Shown: positions 22,571 to 33,190 of the stretch, one piece after another
How the letters are laid out: each line of letters begins with the position of its first letter
How positions within the stretch are numbered: position 1 is the stretch's first letter
Source: Sorex araneus
Taxonomy: Eukaryota > Chordata > Mammalia > Eulipotyphla > Soricidae
Length of the DNA stretch: 64,000 nucleotides
Direction of reading: 5' to 3'
Assembly: GCF_027595985.1 (NCBI RefSeq)
Contig: NC_073304.1
Coordinates: forward strand, 213,434,500 to 213,498,499
Translations under genes and position numbers: made by a program
The notes under the pieces: model-generated
The model's database searches: none
Seen by the model: only the letters and a program-made list of their open reading frames with translations
Told to the model about the DNA's origin: nothing

Positions 22571-23217
22571 CAAAATTGCACTAAGCTTAGAAACACAAGC
22601 CTAAATGAAAAAATTGGAATGGGCCTAGGAAATATAGAAAGTAAGATATGAGATCTGTCAGTCTCTGAGTGCCTGAGAGCTGTCTCTCATGACCTTCAGA
22701 AAAAAGAAAATCATGAGATTGGATTAAGGTTATTTTTCCTTGGTTGATCAGAACTGGGTTTGATACATTGGTCTAAAAAATGGTCGAATAACTATTGGAC
22801 TTATAGACCAAGACTTAGGTACTTTTGACTAGCTTGGATGTCTCTAATCCTAAGGAATTAGACTGTCTTTCTTACAAGTATAGGTATGATTTCCAAAACA
22901 TTAAAGCGAACATTTGGAAACAGAGGTACAGAGCTATTTAAATTAATCAAAGAAAGTTTTTAAAGTTTTTTTTTTAAATAAACCATGGCAGTTCAAATAT
23001 TTTCCTTACAGATAATTGAAATTTTAATGAAAACTGGAACACTATTTTTTGTATCACAATGGATTTTTTTTTCTCACTTACTTTTGCTTCTGGATAAAAT
23101 TGTTAGAATATCTGACCAAAAAAAAGTACTGAGATGAATAAAAACTTGTCAAAAATGTAGTGGTTTAAATACACAAAACTCTAGAATTATAAATTGAGAT
23201 ACAAAAATTTTTATTCT
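22571..23217. other. Unassigned AT-rich stretch
   Basis: No coding or repeat family recognised. It could be retroviral internal debris, but I cannot support that. Confidence 0.35.
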
Positions 23218-23394
23218 TGGGGCTGGAGCGATAGCACAGCGGGGAGGGCGTTTGCCTTGCATGCGGCCGACCCGGGTTCGAATCCCAGCATCCCATATGG
23301 TCCCCTGAGCACCGCCAGGAGTGGTTCCTGAGTGCAGAGCCAGGAGTAACCCCTGTGCATCGCCGGGTGTGACCCAAAAAGCCAAAAAAAAAAA
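23218..23394 (+). repeat. Shrew SINE, near-consensus
   Basis: 'ggggctggagcgatagcaca' to 'gtgtgacccaaaaagcc' plus A-tail; one of the least diverged copies here. Confidence 0.9.
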
Positions 23395-23847
23395 ATTTAT
23401 TCTAGCTTGTTTATGAATCAAAATTTGTTCCTGTTATATAAACAGGGAAAAGAATTGGCTTGGTTTTCCAACATTTTTGACTCATATGGAGATAAAATGG
23501 AACTGTGAGTACTATTACCATTGGAATTTCAAATCAAGTAGATGAATTTGAAAAGTAAAAAATTAAACCAAATGATAGAAATTCCTAGATATAATTGATC
23601 TCATATTTTTTGTAACTTAATTTCTTTCAAGCTACTTAACAAGAGGGTTAGTAGTGGATGCTACCCTGATGAAGCTGAAATCATAGCATGGAGTCTTAGT
23701 AACTATTTTGAAGGTTTGTCTCTAATTGTTTTCCAAATCTCATGGGGAAATTAAATTGTATTAAGTTTTGTAATAATGTTTCATTGAGTGCTTTTATTTA
23801 TTTGTTTGTTTATTGGGGAATTGTTGGGCTTTTTTCCCCAAGATTTT
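23395..23847. other. Unassigned AT-rich stretch
   Basis: Nothing recognised. Confidence 0.4.
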
Positions 23848-24018
23848 TTTTTATTTTTGGGTCACACCTGGCAATGCACAGGGGTTATTCCTGGTTATTC
23901 CTGGTTATTCCTGGCTCAGGAATTACTCCTGGAAGTGCTTTGGGGACTATATGGGATGCTGGGGATTGAACCTAGATTGGCTGCATGCAAGGCACTCTTG
24001 GCCCCAGTGCAAGGCCCT
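23848..24018 (-). repeat. Shrew SINE with internal triplication
   Basis: The unit 'ctggttattc' occurs three times near 23,890-23,918 where other copies have it once. Confidence 0.8.
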
Positions 24019-24019
24019 A

Positions 24020-24720
24020 CCCATTTTTCCTAACAACTGTGTAGTATTCCATTGTGTAGATGTACCATAATTTCTTTAACCAGTCTGTTCGTGGGCACTC
24101 AGTTTGTTTCCAGATTCTGGCTATTGTGAATTGTGCTGCAATAAACTTAGGAGTGCAGATTACTGCTGTGTGTTTTTGGGTATATTCCCAGAAGTGGTAT
24201 TGCTGGGTCAAATGGGAGCTCAATTTCTAGTGTTTTGAGAAATGTCCATATTGTTTTCCAAGAAGACTGGACCAGTCGGCATTCCCACCAACAGTGAAGG
24301 AGAGTCCCTTTTTTTTCTTTTTCTCTTTTTAAGATTTGTTCTTTTTTTGAAGGGGGGCTCTTTTTGGGTCACACCCAGCGATGCACAGGGTTACTCCTGG
24401 CTCATGCACTCAGGAATTAACTCCTGGGCACCATATGGGATGTTGGGACTCGAACCCGGGTCGGCCGCGTGCAAGGCAAGCGCCCTACCCACTGTACTAT
24501 CGCTCTAGCCCAGGAGAGTCCCTTTCTCCCCACATCCACACCAGCACCTGTTGTTCTTTTTCTTTTGGATGTGTGCCAGTCTCCGTGGTATGAGATGATA
24601 TCTCGTTGTTTTGATTTGCATCTCCTTAACGATTAGTGATAAAAAGCATTTTTTCATGTGTCTTTTGACCATTAGAATTTTTTCTTTGTCATTGAGTACT
24701 TTTAAAATAGGGAGTTAAAC
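24020..24720 (-). mobile_element. L1 ORF2 3'-region fragment, SINE-interrupted
   Basis: On the minus strand this is the familiar mammalian L1 region near the end of ORF2: 'gcaataaac', 'gggtatattcccagaagtgg', 'ccaccaacagtg' and 'agcacctgttgtt' appear on the plus strand as its complement. A SINE splits it at about 24,315-24,513. Confidence 0.85.
24315..24513 (-). repeat. Shrew SINE inside the L1 fragment
   Basis: Bounded by aggagagtccc at about 24,298-24,308 and 24,512-24,522, so it is younger than the L1. Confidence 0.8.
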
Positions 24721-24775
24721 CTATAAAATGTAGTTTAAAAGAGCATGGATGTTTACTTCAAGAAAAACTGCATAG

Positions 24776-25185
24776 TTATCTCTTCATTCTCATCAGTGGA
24801 AAACTTATTATCAAATATTTCCTTGTTAATAGAGCTGTATTCTTGGGGGATAAATTCCAACAAAAATAGTGAGTCGGTTTTGAAACTCCAACAACAATAG
24901 TGAGTTGTGTGTTGAAATTTGGAATGTAATCAAGGTAAAGAGAAAAGGAAGTGAAATTATCACTCACGCACAGGGGGGGGGTTTGGGGGTGAGGGGTGGG
25001 ATGTATACTGGTTTTTTTGTTTTTGTTTTTGTTTTTGTTTTGTTTTTGTTTTTATTGGTAGTGGAATATGGGCACTGGTGAAGGGGTGGGTGTTCGAGCA
25101 TTGTATAACTGAGATATAAGCCTGAGAACTTTGTAACTTTCCACTTGGTGATTCAATAAAATAAATTTAAAAAAAAAAAGAAAAA
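24776..25185 (+). mobile_element. 5'-truncated L1 3' end
   Basis: Perfect 16-bp target-site duplication aagaaaaactgcatag at 24,760-24,775 and 25,186-25,201. The body carries a G-rich run (about 24,970-25,008), a T-rich (GTTTTT)n segment, then the conserved end 'ggtgattcaataaaataaat' and an A-tail. Confidence 0.9.
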
Positions 25186-25470
25186 AAGAAAAACTGCATA
25201 GCGATATCTTTGGGAGAAAGGAAGAAATCCTATCTTAAACTGAAATTGGTTATGAAATGGAATGTAGAAAAGTTACAGGACAGAATGAATGCAAAGGAAC
25301 CTGTAGAAGACTTGAGGATTTGTTAAAAATAGAAACTTTCTATGGTTAAGCCAAATTATTATAAGGATCTTAAAATTAAGCTTTAATGTCTGTAGTATAT
25401 TTGGGTAAAATCAGATTTTAACTTTCCTTTGCCAAAAGGACAAAAATTTTTGTAAAGATTGGTATGCTTT

Positions 25471-25876
25471 CGGTAGATACAATGGCCAGGGGGATTGCCC
25501 ATAGCTGGAAGACTGCTTCATGAGCGGAGAGGAGAAGGCAGATGGAATAGAGAAGGGATCACTAAAAAAATGATGACTGGAGGAACCAGTTGGGATGGGA
25601 GATGCATGCTGAAAGTAGATAATGGACCAAACATGATGACCTCTCAGTGTCTGTGTTGCAAGCTATAATGCCCAAAAGTAGAGAGAGAGTACGGGGAATA
25701 TTGTCTGCCTTAGAGGCAGGGGAAGGGTTGGAAAGGGGGGGTATACCCGGGATATTGGTGGTGGGGAATGTTCACTGGTTGAGGGATGGGTGTTTGATCA
25801 TTGTGAGATTGTAACCCAAATATGAAAGCTTGTAACTATCTCACGGTGATTCAATAAAATTTAAAAAATTAAAAAA
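25471..25876 (+). mobile_element. 5'-truncated L1 3' end
   Basis: Perfect 17-bp target-site duplication aaagattggtatgcttt at 25,454-25,470 and 25,877-25,893. Ends 'ggtgattcaataaaattt' plus A-tail. Older inner part differs from the 24,776 copy. Confidence 0.9.
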
Positions 25877-26204
25877 AAAGATTGGTATGCTTTTCAAACT
25901 GGATTGTTTAACTAGTCTGCCTAAATAATGATTAAGACTCTTTCATGTTAGTTTTTTCATTTGTTGTTTAAGTAAATCTAGTTTGAGTTTGAAGACAGCT
26001 AAGTTTTAGTTGAAATGTTGAAATCTTTACTACTTTGTTTATAGGTAGTTGAGTAGTGTTTCATGTTTCTTTTGGCATTTTAAACCTGTTAATACCTATG
26101 AGACAAAGCTTTCCAGATGAGAATTCTAAGAAGGAAAAAATTCTTGGTTGGTTAAGGGGAAAGCAAATGTGCAAGGTCTTAAAAGATCTAAAATAGCCCA
26201 TAGG

Positions 26205-26345
26205 GCTGGAGCAATAGTACAATGGGTAGGACATTTGCCTTGCATGTGGCCGACCCAGATTAGATCCCTGAACACCAACCAGAGGTAATTCCTGAGTGCA
26301 GAGCCAGGAGTAACCCCTGAGCATCACCAGGTGGACCCAAAAAGC
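26205..26345 (+). repeat. Shrew SINE, internally deleted
   Basis: 'gggctggagcaatagtacaa'. It lacks the 'cccatatggtccc' segment. Confidence 0.75.
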
Positions 26346-26399
26346 AAATAATTAATTAAATAGCTCATATTATTACTTTCTTTCTTTATTGAAAGAGGA

Positions 26400-26578
26400 A
26401 TATAAGACAAGAGAGATAGAACAGTAACAGGGCACTTGCCTTGCATGCCATCAACCCAGGTTGCATCCCTAGCATCACATATGGTGCCCTGGTTACTGCC
26501 AGGAGTGATCCCTGAGTATGAAACCAGGAGTAACACCCCTAAGCATAGCTGAGTGTGACCCACCCCTTCTCCCCCAAA
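26400..26578 (+). repeat. Shrew SINE, diverged
   Basis: Head 'caagagagatagaacagtaa', tail of C then A runs. Confidence 0.7.
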
Positions 26579-26689
26579 AAAGCGAAGTACGCATGAATTG
26601 GTATGTTATGTCATATTCCAAAATTATTTTGGAATCTCAAAGACTCCTATAGTTCTGGTTCATTCTGGAGAGTTGAAGGGCTACAAAGT

Positions 26690-27135
26690 ATAGCTGGTAG
26701 AAAGAGAATGTCTTAGGAGCTTTAACCAGGTGGGGAAATACGATGCTCCTTCTTTTCTCCAAAGCCTAGTAGGAGTTTGTGGGTTAAGTAAATTAAAACA
26801 GACTGGTATGACCCCTAGATTGGGAAATATGACTAACTGTTCCCTGGGAAAAGCCACCTTGTCCCAGTTTACGCCAAAGCCCAGAGCAGCCACATTAACT
26901 TTGCTGATTAAAGGAATCTGTATAATTTTTACTATACTCATGCAAAATGACTGTCCATGTTTATCTGAAGTAAACTCAGTCTTGTTACTATAATTATTTA
27001 GTAGAGCCCCAGTGAGGGTAGAGAGAAAAATTGTCACCATTCCATGATGACCAGGTTCCCTGGTGCATTTGGGACCAATATACGTCCCCCCAGTTGATGG
27101 GTGGAAGAACGGATTACAGGCTGGTGGCCGGCAAC
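26690..27135 (-). other. Possible retroviral leader/internal remnant
   Basis: Lies downstream (minus strand) of the putative primer-binding site. It includes a second copy of an LTR-end segment at about 27,050-27,145, resembling 27,177-27,266. No gag, pol or env motif recognised in its open frames. Confidence 0.35.
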
Positions 27136-27157
27136 CCATGTCTCCGTTCAGGCCCCA
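27136..27157 (-). other. Putative retroviral primer-binding site (tRNA-Lys-like)
   Basis: On the minus strand, 2 nt after the LTR end, the sequence starts 'tggggcctgaacgg'. About 16 of 21 positions agree with the tRNA-Lys type site known from betaretrovirus/lentivirus-like elements. Confidence 0.5.
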
Positions 27158-27159
27158 TT

Positions 27160-27526
27160 TGTCACTGACCTGGTGCTGACTGGGTCTTCTGGTGTGTTCG
27201 GGACTAATATACATTTCCCAGGCTGATGGATGGAAGAACAGGTGACATCCTGGTGGCAGGCAGCTTTTTTATTGGGATCAGACAGAGCTTATGCAGAAAA
27301 AAAAGAAACCATTCTTTGTAAGGGTATGGGGACAGGGATAAACATGGTTTTGGTTGAACATAGCATAAACATGGGTTTGGTTGAGCATAAATGTAAACAT
27401 GATTTGGTTGAACATAAATATAAACATATGTAAAGCACTTGCTTCAGGGAAAATTCTTCTAGGAGATTCTCCCAGAGTTGACACTCTATCTCGGAGTGCC
27501 AACATTCTGGATTCTGGTCCCCAACA
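27160..27526 (-). mobile_element. Endogenous retroviral LTR, class-II-like
   Basis: Minus-strand LTR of 367 bp. It begins TGTTGGGG, ends GTGACA, contains AATAAA about 110 bp before its end and is followed by a tRNA-Lys-like primer site. The U3 part holds about three 27-bp tandem units (27,340-27,427; 'taaacatg...ggttga'), common in retroviral enhancers. No partner LTR was found, and no intact viral gene is present. Confidence 0.6.
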
Positions 27527-27920
27527 ACAAAATGTGTGTCAAGTAACATGTCTTTTTGTGAAACTCAGAGTCTGGTCCTCTTAATCATGGTTTAAAAATT
27601 TTTTACTCGTGAACTGGAATGAATTTTTTGTGTGTCTTTCTGAGCTGGTGTTTTTAGTTGTTTTTTGTTGTTGTTGTTGTTTGCCCCCTTGTTTTAGCCC
27701 TAGTTTGCACTTGACTTGCTCTGATTAACAATTCCAATAGTCTTCTAAAGCTAGAGAAGAACTTACAGATCTCAGAGATGATTGGTGACGTGCTGTTTTT
27801 CTGAATGTATGAGAACATCAGAGACACTGTAAAGCCAGAAAAATCTGTCACCTGAAGACCCTCTGACTGAGAATTAAAAGCTGCCATGTCTTGGAGCTTT
27901 GGCTTGGATTTATGGTTCAC
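27527..27920. other. Unassigned stretch
   Basis: Contains a (GTT)n run near 27,658-27,682; otherwise nothing. Confidence 0.35.
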
Positions 27921-28052
27921 TTTCTTTCTTTCCTTTTTTTTTTCCTTTTTTTCTTTTTTCCTTTTTTCCTTCCTTCCTTCCTTCCTTCCTTCCTTCCTTC
28001 CTTCCTTCCTTCCTTCCTTCCTTCCTTCTTTCTTTCTATCTTTCTTTCTTTT
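27920..28052 (-). repeat. (GGAA)n-type microsatellite at a SINE tail
   Basis: On the plus strand a (CTTT/TTCC)n pyrimidine tract with about 15 TTCC units, running into the poly-T of the reverse SINE. Confidence 0.9.
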
Positions 28053-28221
28053 TTTGCTTTTTGGGTCACACCCAGTGATGCTCAGGGGTTACTCCTGGCT
28101 CTGAACTCAGGAATTACTCCTGGTGGTGCTCAGAGGACCACATGGGATGCTGGGGAATGAACCCAGGTCAGCCGGGTGCAAGGCAAACACCCTACCTGCT
28201 GTACTATCACTCTGGCCCCCA
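28053..28221 (-). repeat. Shrew SINE
   Basis: 'gctttttgggtcacacccag' to 'tatcactctggcccc'. Confidence 0.85.
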
Positions 28222-28445
28222 GTTCACTTTCATTTTAACTTTTTCCCCCTCTTTTGTCAAGGGTTTGACAAAACTCCCTAAATGGACTAAATGAGCCTCA
28301 GAGCTGAGAGTTTGGTTCTGTAAAATAATTGGATGAAGCAGCTTCTGAATTATGGAACCTCTCAAGAAGTCCCAAAAGGTGGGATTGTAAAGCAGCAAAA
28401 TTCTGTCACCGCAGAGTAAGTCTTGGGTGAAAGATTGCTTTCAAG

Positions 28446-28615
28446 AACTGGAGAGTTAGTTCAGGGGGTTAAGGTGCTTGCCTGGCACACAGTCCACCTG
28501 GGTTCAACTCCCAGAAGCATGGAATACTCCCCTGAACACCTCCAGAAGTGACCCTGAGCACAGAGCCAGGAGCAGGCCCTGAATACCACTGGGTATGGCC
28601 CCAAGCACCCCCTGA
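28446..28615 (+). repeat. Shrew SINE, diverged
   Basis: Head 'aactggagagttagttcagg'. Confidence 0.7.
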
Positions 28616-28834
28616 AAAACCCCGAATGTATAATATAGTTTACCTTTGTAGGTATTTCCCCCATCATGTCAGTTTGTTCTATTCTCTTACCTCTCATCCC
28701 TGCCACCTGATAGCCCTGTTTAGCAGAAAATTACTAAATCTGAGTCAGGAGATCCATTTCTTTTGAACAATTGACTGTGAGGACTAGAAGAACTAGTTTA
28801 GAAAGGAAATACATTTTGAGAGGGGAAGTGATTT

Positions 28835-29220
28835 GGGGGCCACACTAAGCTGCACTTGAACTGTTCCTGTTCTATGCTCAGGACTAGGACTGGAGCGATA
28901 ACACAGTGGGTAGGGCGTTTGCCTTGCACGTGGCTTTGATTCCTCCGTCCCTCTTGGAGAGCCCTGCAAGCCACCATACTGTCCGCATGGCAGAGCCTGG
29001 CAAACTACCTGTGTCGTATTCGATATGCCAAAAACAGTAACAAGTCTCACAATGGAGATGTTACTAGTGCCCGCTCGAGCAAATCGATGAACAATGGGAG
29101 GACAGTGCTACAGTGCTATGCTCAGGACTGACCCCTGGTGGTGCTCAAAAGAACATACTCATTACCAGGGATTGAACCAAGGCTGGTTACCTTGACCCCT
29201 GCACTATTTCTCTCATCCCC
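28835..29220 (-). repeat. Old shrew SINE, split
   Basis: Halves at 28,835-28,885 and 29,116-29,220, interrupted by the RTE-tailed SINE. The 14-bp ctatgctcaggact is repeated at the break. Confidence 0.7.
28886..29115 (+). mobile_element. SINE with RTE-like 3' end (230 bp)
   Basis: The head is the usual tRNA-like SINE ('aggactggagcgataacaca'). The body is different ('cagagcctggcaaactacct', 'gatatgccaaaaacagtaac'). The 3' end, 'aatggagatgttact...cgagcaaatcgatg', resembles the LINE end at positions 1-42. There is no A-tail; it ends in acagtg-type repeats. The 14-bp duplication ctatgctcaggact (28,872-28,885; 29,116-29,129) fixes both ends. Confidence 0.85.
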
Positions 29221-29317
29221 AAAGGGAAATATCTTTTAAAAAAAACAACAACTCCCTTTATGTTAGAATTCAAAAAAAAAGGGAATCAGTATTACTCCAG
29301 TAGGACGAAGTAAAGTT

Positions 29318-29486
29318 TTTTTTTTTTTTTTTTTGCTTTTTGGGTCACACCTAGCGATGCACAGAGATTACTCTTGGCTCATACACTTAGGAATCTCTCA
29401 GGGGACCATCTGGGATGCTGGGAATCGAACCCGGTCGGCCGTGTGCAAGGCAAATGACCTACTCGCTGTGCTGTCGCTCCAGCCCC
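29318..29486 (-). repeat. Shrew SINE, body deletion
   Basis: Long poly-T; skips part of the 'actcctggcggtgct' segment; ends 'gtcgctccagcccc'. Confidence 0.85.
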
Positions 29487-29726
29487 AAGCAGTCAGTTTT
29501 GACTCAAAGCCTCATCTTCCACAGAAATGGAAGCAAAAACTGACAGTGGGATTTGAAACCAGGACAATGGTTTCAAGGACAATGGCCCTTGCACAGAAGC
29601 ATAAAGAGAAGGAGAGTTTGTCCTCAGTTTACCCTCTCTCCAAAGCTTAACCCTTGGTGAAGTTTTCAGTAAAGATAGTATGTCTTGGAGGACCACCTGT
29701 GGAGGTATATATAAAATAAATATTTC

Positions 29727-29890
29727 AGGGACTGAAGAAATAGTACAGCGGTTAGGGTGATTGCTTTTTAGGATCTCCAAGCACCACCAAGGAATGATTC
29801 CTGAGTGCACAGCCAGGAATCACCAAGCCCTGAACACTGCCAACTGCATCCCAAAGCCCAAGACCCAAAAATAAATAAATAAAATAAATG
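29727..29890 (+). repeat. Shrew SINE, B-box region deleted
   Basis: 'gggactgaagaaatagtaca', then directly 'ggatctccaagcaccaccaa'; AAAT-type tail. Confidence 0.7.
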
Positions 29891-30539
29891 TTCGTTCTGG
29901 TACCCACTAATCTGAAGCCCATCTTTCTTAAAAACATGCGCCCTTGTTCTCTTTCTCCATGAAACCCCCTTGTTATGACCATGAAGTAAAGATGGCCATC
30001 TCGAATACTTGATTCCACGGTCTTCCCACCTGCCCGCTGGTGTTAGTACAGCTATTTCTCCACCCACCACTGCCCTTGTGTCTTTGTTTGTTTGACCCTC
30101 TTGAGCAGTGGTGGAACGAGATTTTTTGCCCTTGTAGGAATGCAGACCTGCCAAACAGAAAAATTAGGAAATAGACAAATATGTATATTTGCACATAAAC
30201 AACAGGAGATAAAGTCAAAGTGACAAAATAGTATAGAATGGTCCCCTTTGGACTTGAATAGACATTTCTCCAAAAAAGATATCCAGGGAGCCCACAAGGG
30301 CCACAGTAGATAGAAAATGTGTGAAGCCCTGTCCATCACCACAGACTCTCCCTGCCCCAACATGCCAGAGTACCGCCAAGATGAGCAACGTCTCCAACAC
30401 CTCTTGTGCCAAGAGGTACTGGGCAGCTCTGCTGTCACTGCCCCCAGCTGCTGCGATGTCTGGCCACACCAAAACCAGTTGGGTGTCAGCACTGCAAGTG
30501 GAAGGTGCAAACTCCAGGGCACAGCAAACTTTAGAAAGA
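29891..30539. other. Unassigned stretch with possible L1 scrap
   Basis: 'gacatttctccaaaaaagat' near 30,260 resembles an L1 ORF2 segment; the rest is unassigned. Confidence 0.35.
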
Positions 30540-30705
30540 TGTTCCAGGGCCAAGGAAGTGGCTTACTGTGCTGGAATAAATGCTTTGCAGGCAACAGCCT
30601 AGGGTTCATCCTCGGCAGCACATAACCACCCCATCACCCAGGGATTCAGTCTGGAGTGGCCCCTAACACTGTCAGGTGTTGCCCAACAACTCCCCCCGGA
30701 AAAAA
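30540..30705 (+). repeat. Shrew SINE, very old
   Basis: Weak head, but a recognisable 'gcaggcaacagcctagggtt' and '3' cctaacactgtcaggtgt'. Confidence 0.45.
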
Positions 30706-30844
30706 AATATAGATGCTCCAGCATTGTGGCTCAGAGTGTCCCCCAGGGAGTACCACTGTGAGCTCTGGCAAGCTCAGTGTGTGAGCACTGTTCCCTGCTG
30801 TGCAGTCCCAGGAGCACCAATACCAAGTGTGTCATCAGCGGGAG

Positions 30845-31018
30845 GGGACAGAGCGATAGGAGAGCAGGTGGGGGCTTGCCTTGCATGCAGCAGATCTGGG
30901 TTTAATTCCCAGTGTCCCATATGGTCCCCTGAGCACTGCCAGGAATGAACCCTGAGTGCAGAGCTAGGAGTAACCCCTGAGCAAAACAATCTGGGTGTGG
31001 CCCAAAAGGGAAAAAAAA
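30845..31018 (+). repeat. Shrew SINE
   Basis: 'gggacagagcgataggagag' to 'gtggcccaaaagggaaaa'. Confidence 0.75.
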
Positions 31019-31039
31019 ATGTGTGTCATCACAACAGCA

Positions 31040-31312
31040 ACTGCAGGTGGGGAAGGGGGAAAGAAGCTGAGTTGGAGAGGTGGTGGGGGAAAAGGAGAGA
31101 GAGAGTAAGAGGGAGTGTGCCTGCCACAGAGGCAGGGGGATGGGGGTGGAGTCAGGGTGGCAGGAGGGACACTGGGAACATTGGTGGTGGAGAATGGGCA
31201 CTGGTGGAGGGATGGGTACTCAATCAGTGTATGACTGAAATTTAATCAGGAAAAATTGTAAGTCTGTAATGGTATCTCATAGTGATTCATTAAAAACGTT
31301 TTTTTTTTTTAA
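31040..31312 (+). mobile_element. L1 3'-UTR end
   Basis: Contains the 'gcctgccacagaggcagggg' hairpin plus G-rich run, 'gagaatgggcactggtggag', and the end 'agtgattcattaaaaacg'. Target-site duplication not found. Confidence 0.75.
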
Positions 31313-31406
31313 GAGAGGTGGTGGGAGAGTCAGAACATCTGTGCATTCTTAGTAGCAGTGCGCCACTGGGAGAAGTACAGGGATTCCTCAAAATATTGAA
31401 AATAGA

Positions 31407-31568
31407 GGGCCAGAGCGATAGTACAGTGGGGAGGGCATTTGCCTTGCACGGGGCCGACTAGGGATTGATCCCTGGCATCCCATATGGTCCCCAGGAGTAA
31501 TTCCTGACTACAGAGGCAGGAGTAACTCCTGAGCATTGCTGGGTGTGACCCAAAAGGTCAAAAATATA
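31407..31568 (+). repeat. Shrew SINE
   Basis: 'gggccagagcgatagtacag' to 'gtgtgacccaaaaggtc'. Confidence 0.8.
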
Positions 31569-31577
31569 TATTTGAAA

Positions 31578-31775
31578 ATAGGGCTGAAGGGATAAAGGCA
31601 CTTGCCTTGCATGGGGCCAATCCTGGTTTAGTCCCCAGAACCCCATATGGTTCCCTGAGTCCTACCAGGAGCGATCCCTGAGTCCTGAGGCAGGAGTAAG
31701 CCCTAAGTATATAGTCAGGATTAAATCCTGAGCACAACTGGGTATGGTCCACGCCCCCCCCCCACACACACAAAG
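31578..31775 (+). repeat. Shrew SINE, lengthened
   Basis: Contains an extra 'aggagtaagccctaag' repeat unit in the 3' half, before a C-run and A-tail. Confidence 0.7.
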
Positions 31776-32389
31776 AAAAAAACTGCATGATCCAACCCCC
31801 TACCCCCTGCCTATATTCTAAAAGCAGATGTTTCTGATTTTCAAAGTGAAGGTAAAAAAAAAAAAAAAAAGAGGAGTTCTCCTTAAGTGCAGCATAGAGT
31901 AAACTGATTTTGATCACAAGCTAATGATTGATGGCAGACCCAGGCAGATCCCATGCAAAGCTGTCACTGTTTTCCTACTAAAAGGCCCCAAAGGGAAAAC
32001 TAAATAAGCCGGGGTCCCACCACTGCCCAGGCTTGTGAAAGTCGTACTTTGAGACAGAGCAAGGATCAGAATCTTCCTGGGCTAGATGTAAAGGTTAGCT
32101 TTTCTGGGATCCAAGCCAAGAACTAAAGTCTACTGTGAAATCTTGGGTGAGGACAAATAGGACTGGCCTCCTTCAAGGTGCCCTGGGCACAGTACTGGCC
32201 CTCAGGCTGGAGACCTGCGGGGGAGGACACCTGCTCCCCAGGAATTCAGCACCCGATGCGGGACGTCACTCCTGAGAGTGACCACAGCAGTGGAGTGCTA
32301 AGTTCTGGACTGAGGGGACCAGGGGACAGGCCTTACTCCTGGCCATGCTGTAGAGCAAAGCTTCTTGGATTGATTTATGCCTTTCATTA
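31776..32389. other. Unassigned intergenic stretch
   Basis: Poly-A at 31,854-31,870; nothing else recognised. Confidence 0.4.
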
Positions 32390-32548
32390 TTGATTTGGGA
32401 CCACACCTGGGGGTGTGAGGGCTTACTTTTGATTGTGCTCCAGGACCACTCTTGGAAAGGTTCAGAGAACCCTATGCAGTGCTGGACATTGACCCCAGGC
32501 CAGTTGAATTCCAGGAAAACACCCTATCCGCTATAGCTGTACTGTCTC
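32390..32548 (-). repeat. Shrew SINE, old
   Basis: 'gggaccacacctgggggtgt' to 'gctgtactgtctctg'. Confidence 0.65.
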
Positions 32549-32610
32549 TGTGTCTCTGTTTCTGTGTCTCTCTGTCTCTGTGTCTCTGTCTCTGTCTCTC
32601 CTCTCTCGGT
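32540..32610 (+). repeat. (TCTCTG)n-type simple repeat
   Basis: Imperfect TCTG/TCTCTGTG repeats beginning in the SINE head. Confidence 0.8.
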
Positions 32611-32744
32611 TTTATTGCAGTGGTGCGGATTCATCCCAGAACCTCACACACGCTCCTCTACAGAGACACATCGTGAGCCACATTGCCATCATTGCCACCC
32701 TGGCAGCCTACAGTGCTCAGGGCACAAGGCAGCCCTGAGGTGTC

Positions 32745-32890
32745 AGTGAGATAAGATCACTTTTATCTGGGGCGACCAGGCAAGAATCCCTGGACCACAT
32801 AGTTCCCCTGATCACCACCAGGTGTCGCTCTTGAGCATAGAGCCAAGAATTCCCTGGGCACTACTAACGTGATCCCAAATACCCCACCCC
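32745..32890 (+). repeat. Shrew SINE, old fragment
   Basis: 3' half recognised: 'ccctgatcaccaccaggtgt', 'gagcatagagccaagaat'. Confidence 0.5.
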
Positions 32891-32974
32891 CACCCCAATG
32901 AAATAAAATAAGTCAATAAACTGGGTCCAGAAAGATGAAAATGATGGTGCCAACATAAAAGAGAGAAAAGACGT

Positions 32975-33190
32975 GTGTTTGTTTTTGTTTGGGGGTTACA
33001 GTGGCAGTGCTCAGGGGACCAACCATGTGATGCCAGGGATGTATCCAGGATCCAGCATGTGCCCTTTGAGCTATTCCCCAGTCCAGAAAGAGCAGTGCTC
33101 AGAGGGCCATCTGGGGTGCCAGGGATCGAACCCGAGTCAGCCTCCTGCAAGGCAAGCACCTAACCTGCCATACGATCTTTCTAGCCCCGG
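32975..33190 (-). repeat. Two overlapping old SINE pieces
   Basis: 'gcagtgctcaggggacc' and 'cagtgctcagagggccatct' in succession, followed by 'acgatctttctagcccc'. May be one duplicated copy. Confidence 0.5.

Noticed and set aside
21900-27526. A full-length provirus ending at the LTR
   Set aside because: No second LTR and no recognisable gag, pol or env motifs were seen in this span, so only the LTR and primer site are called.
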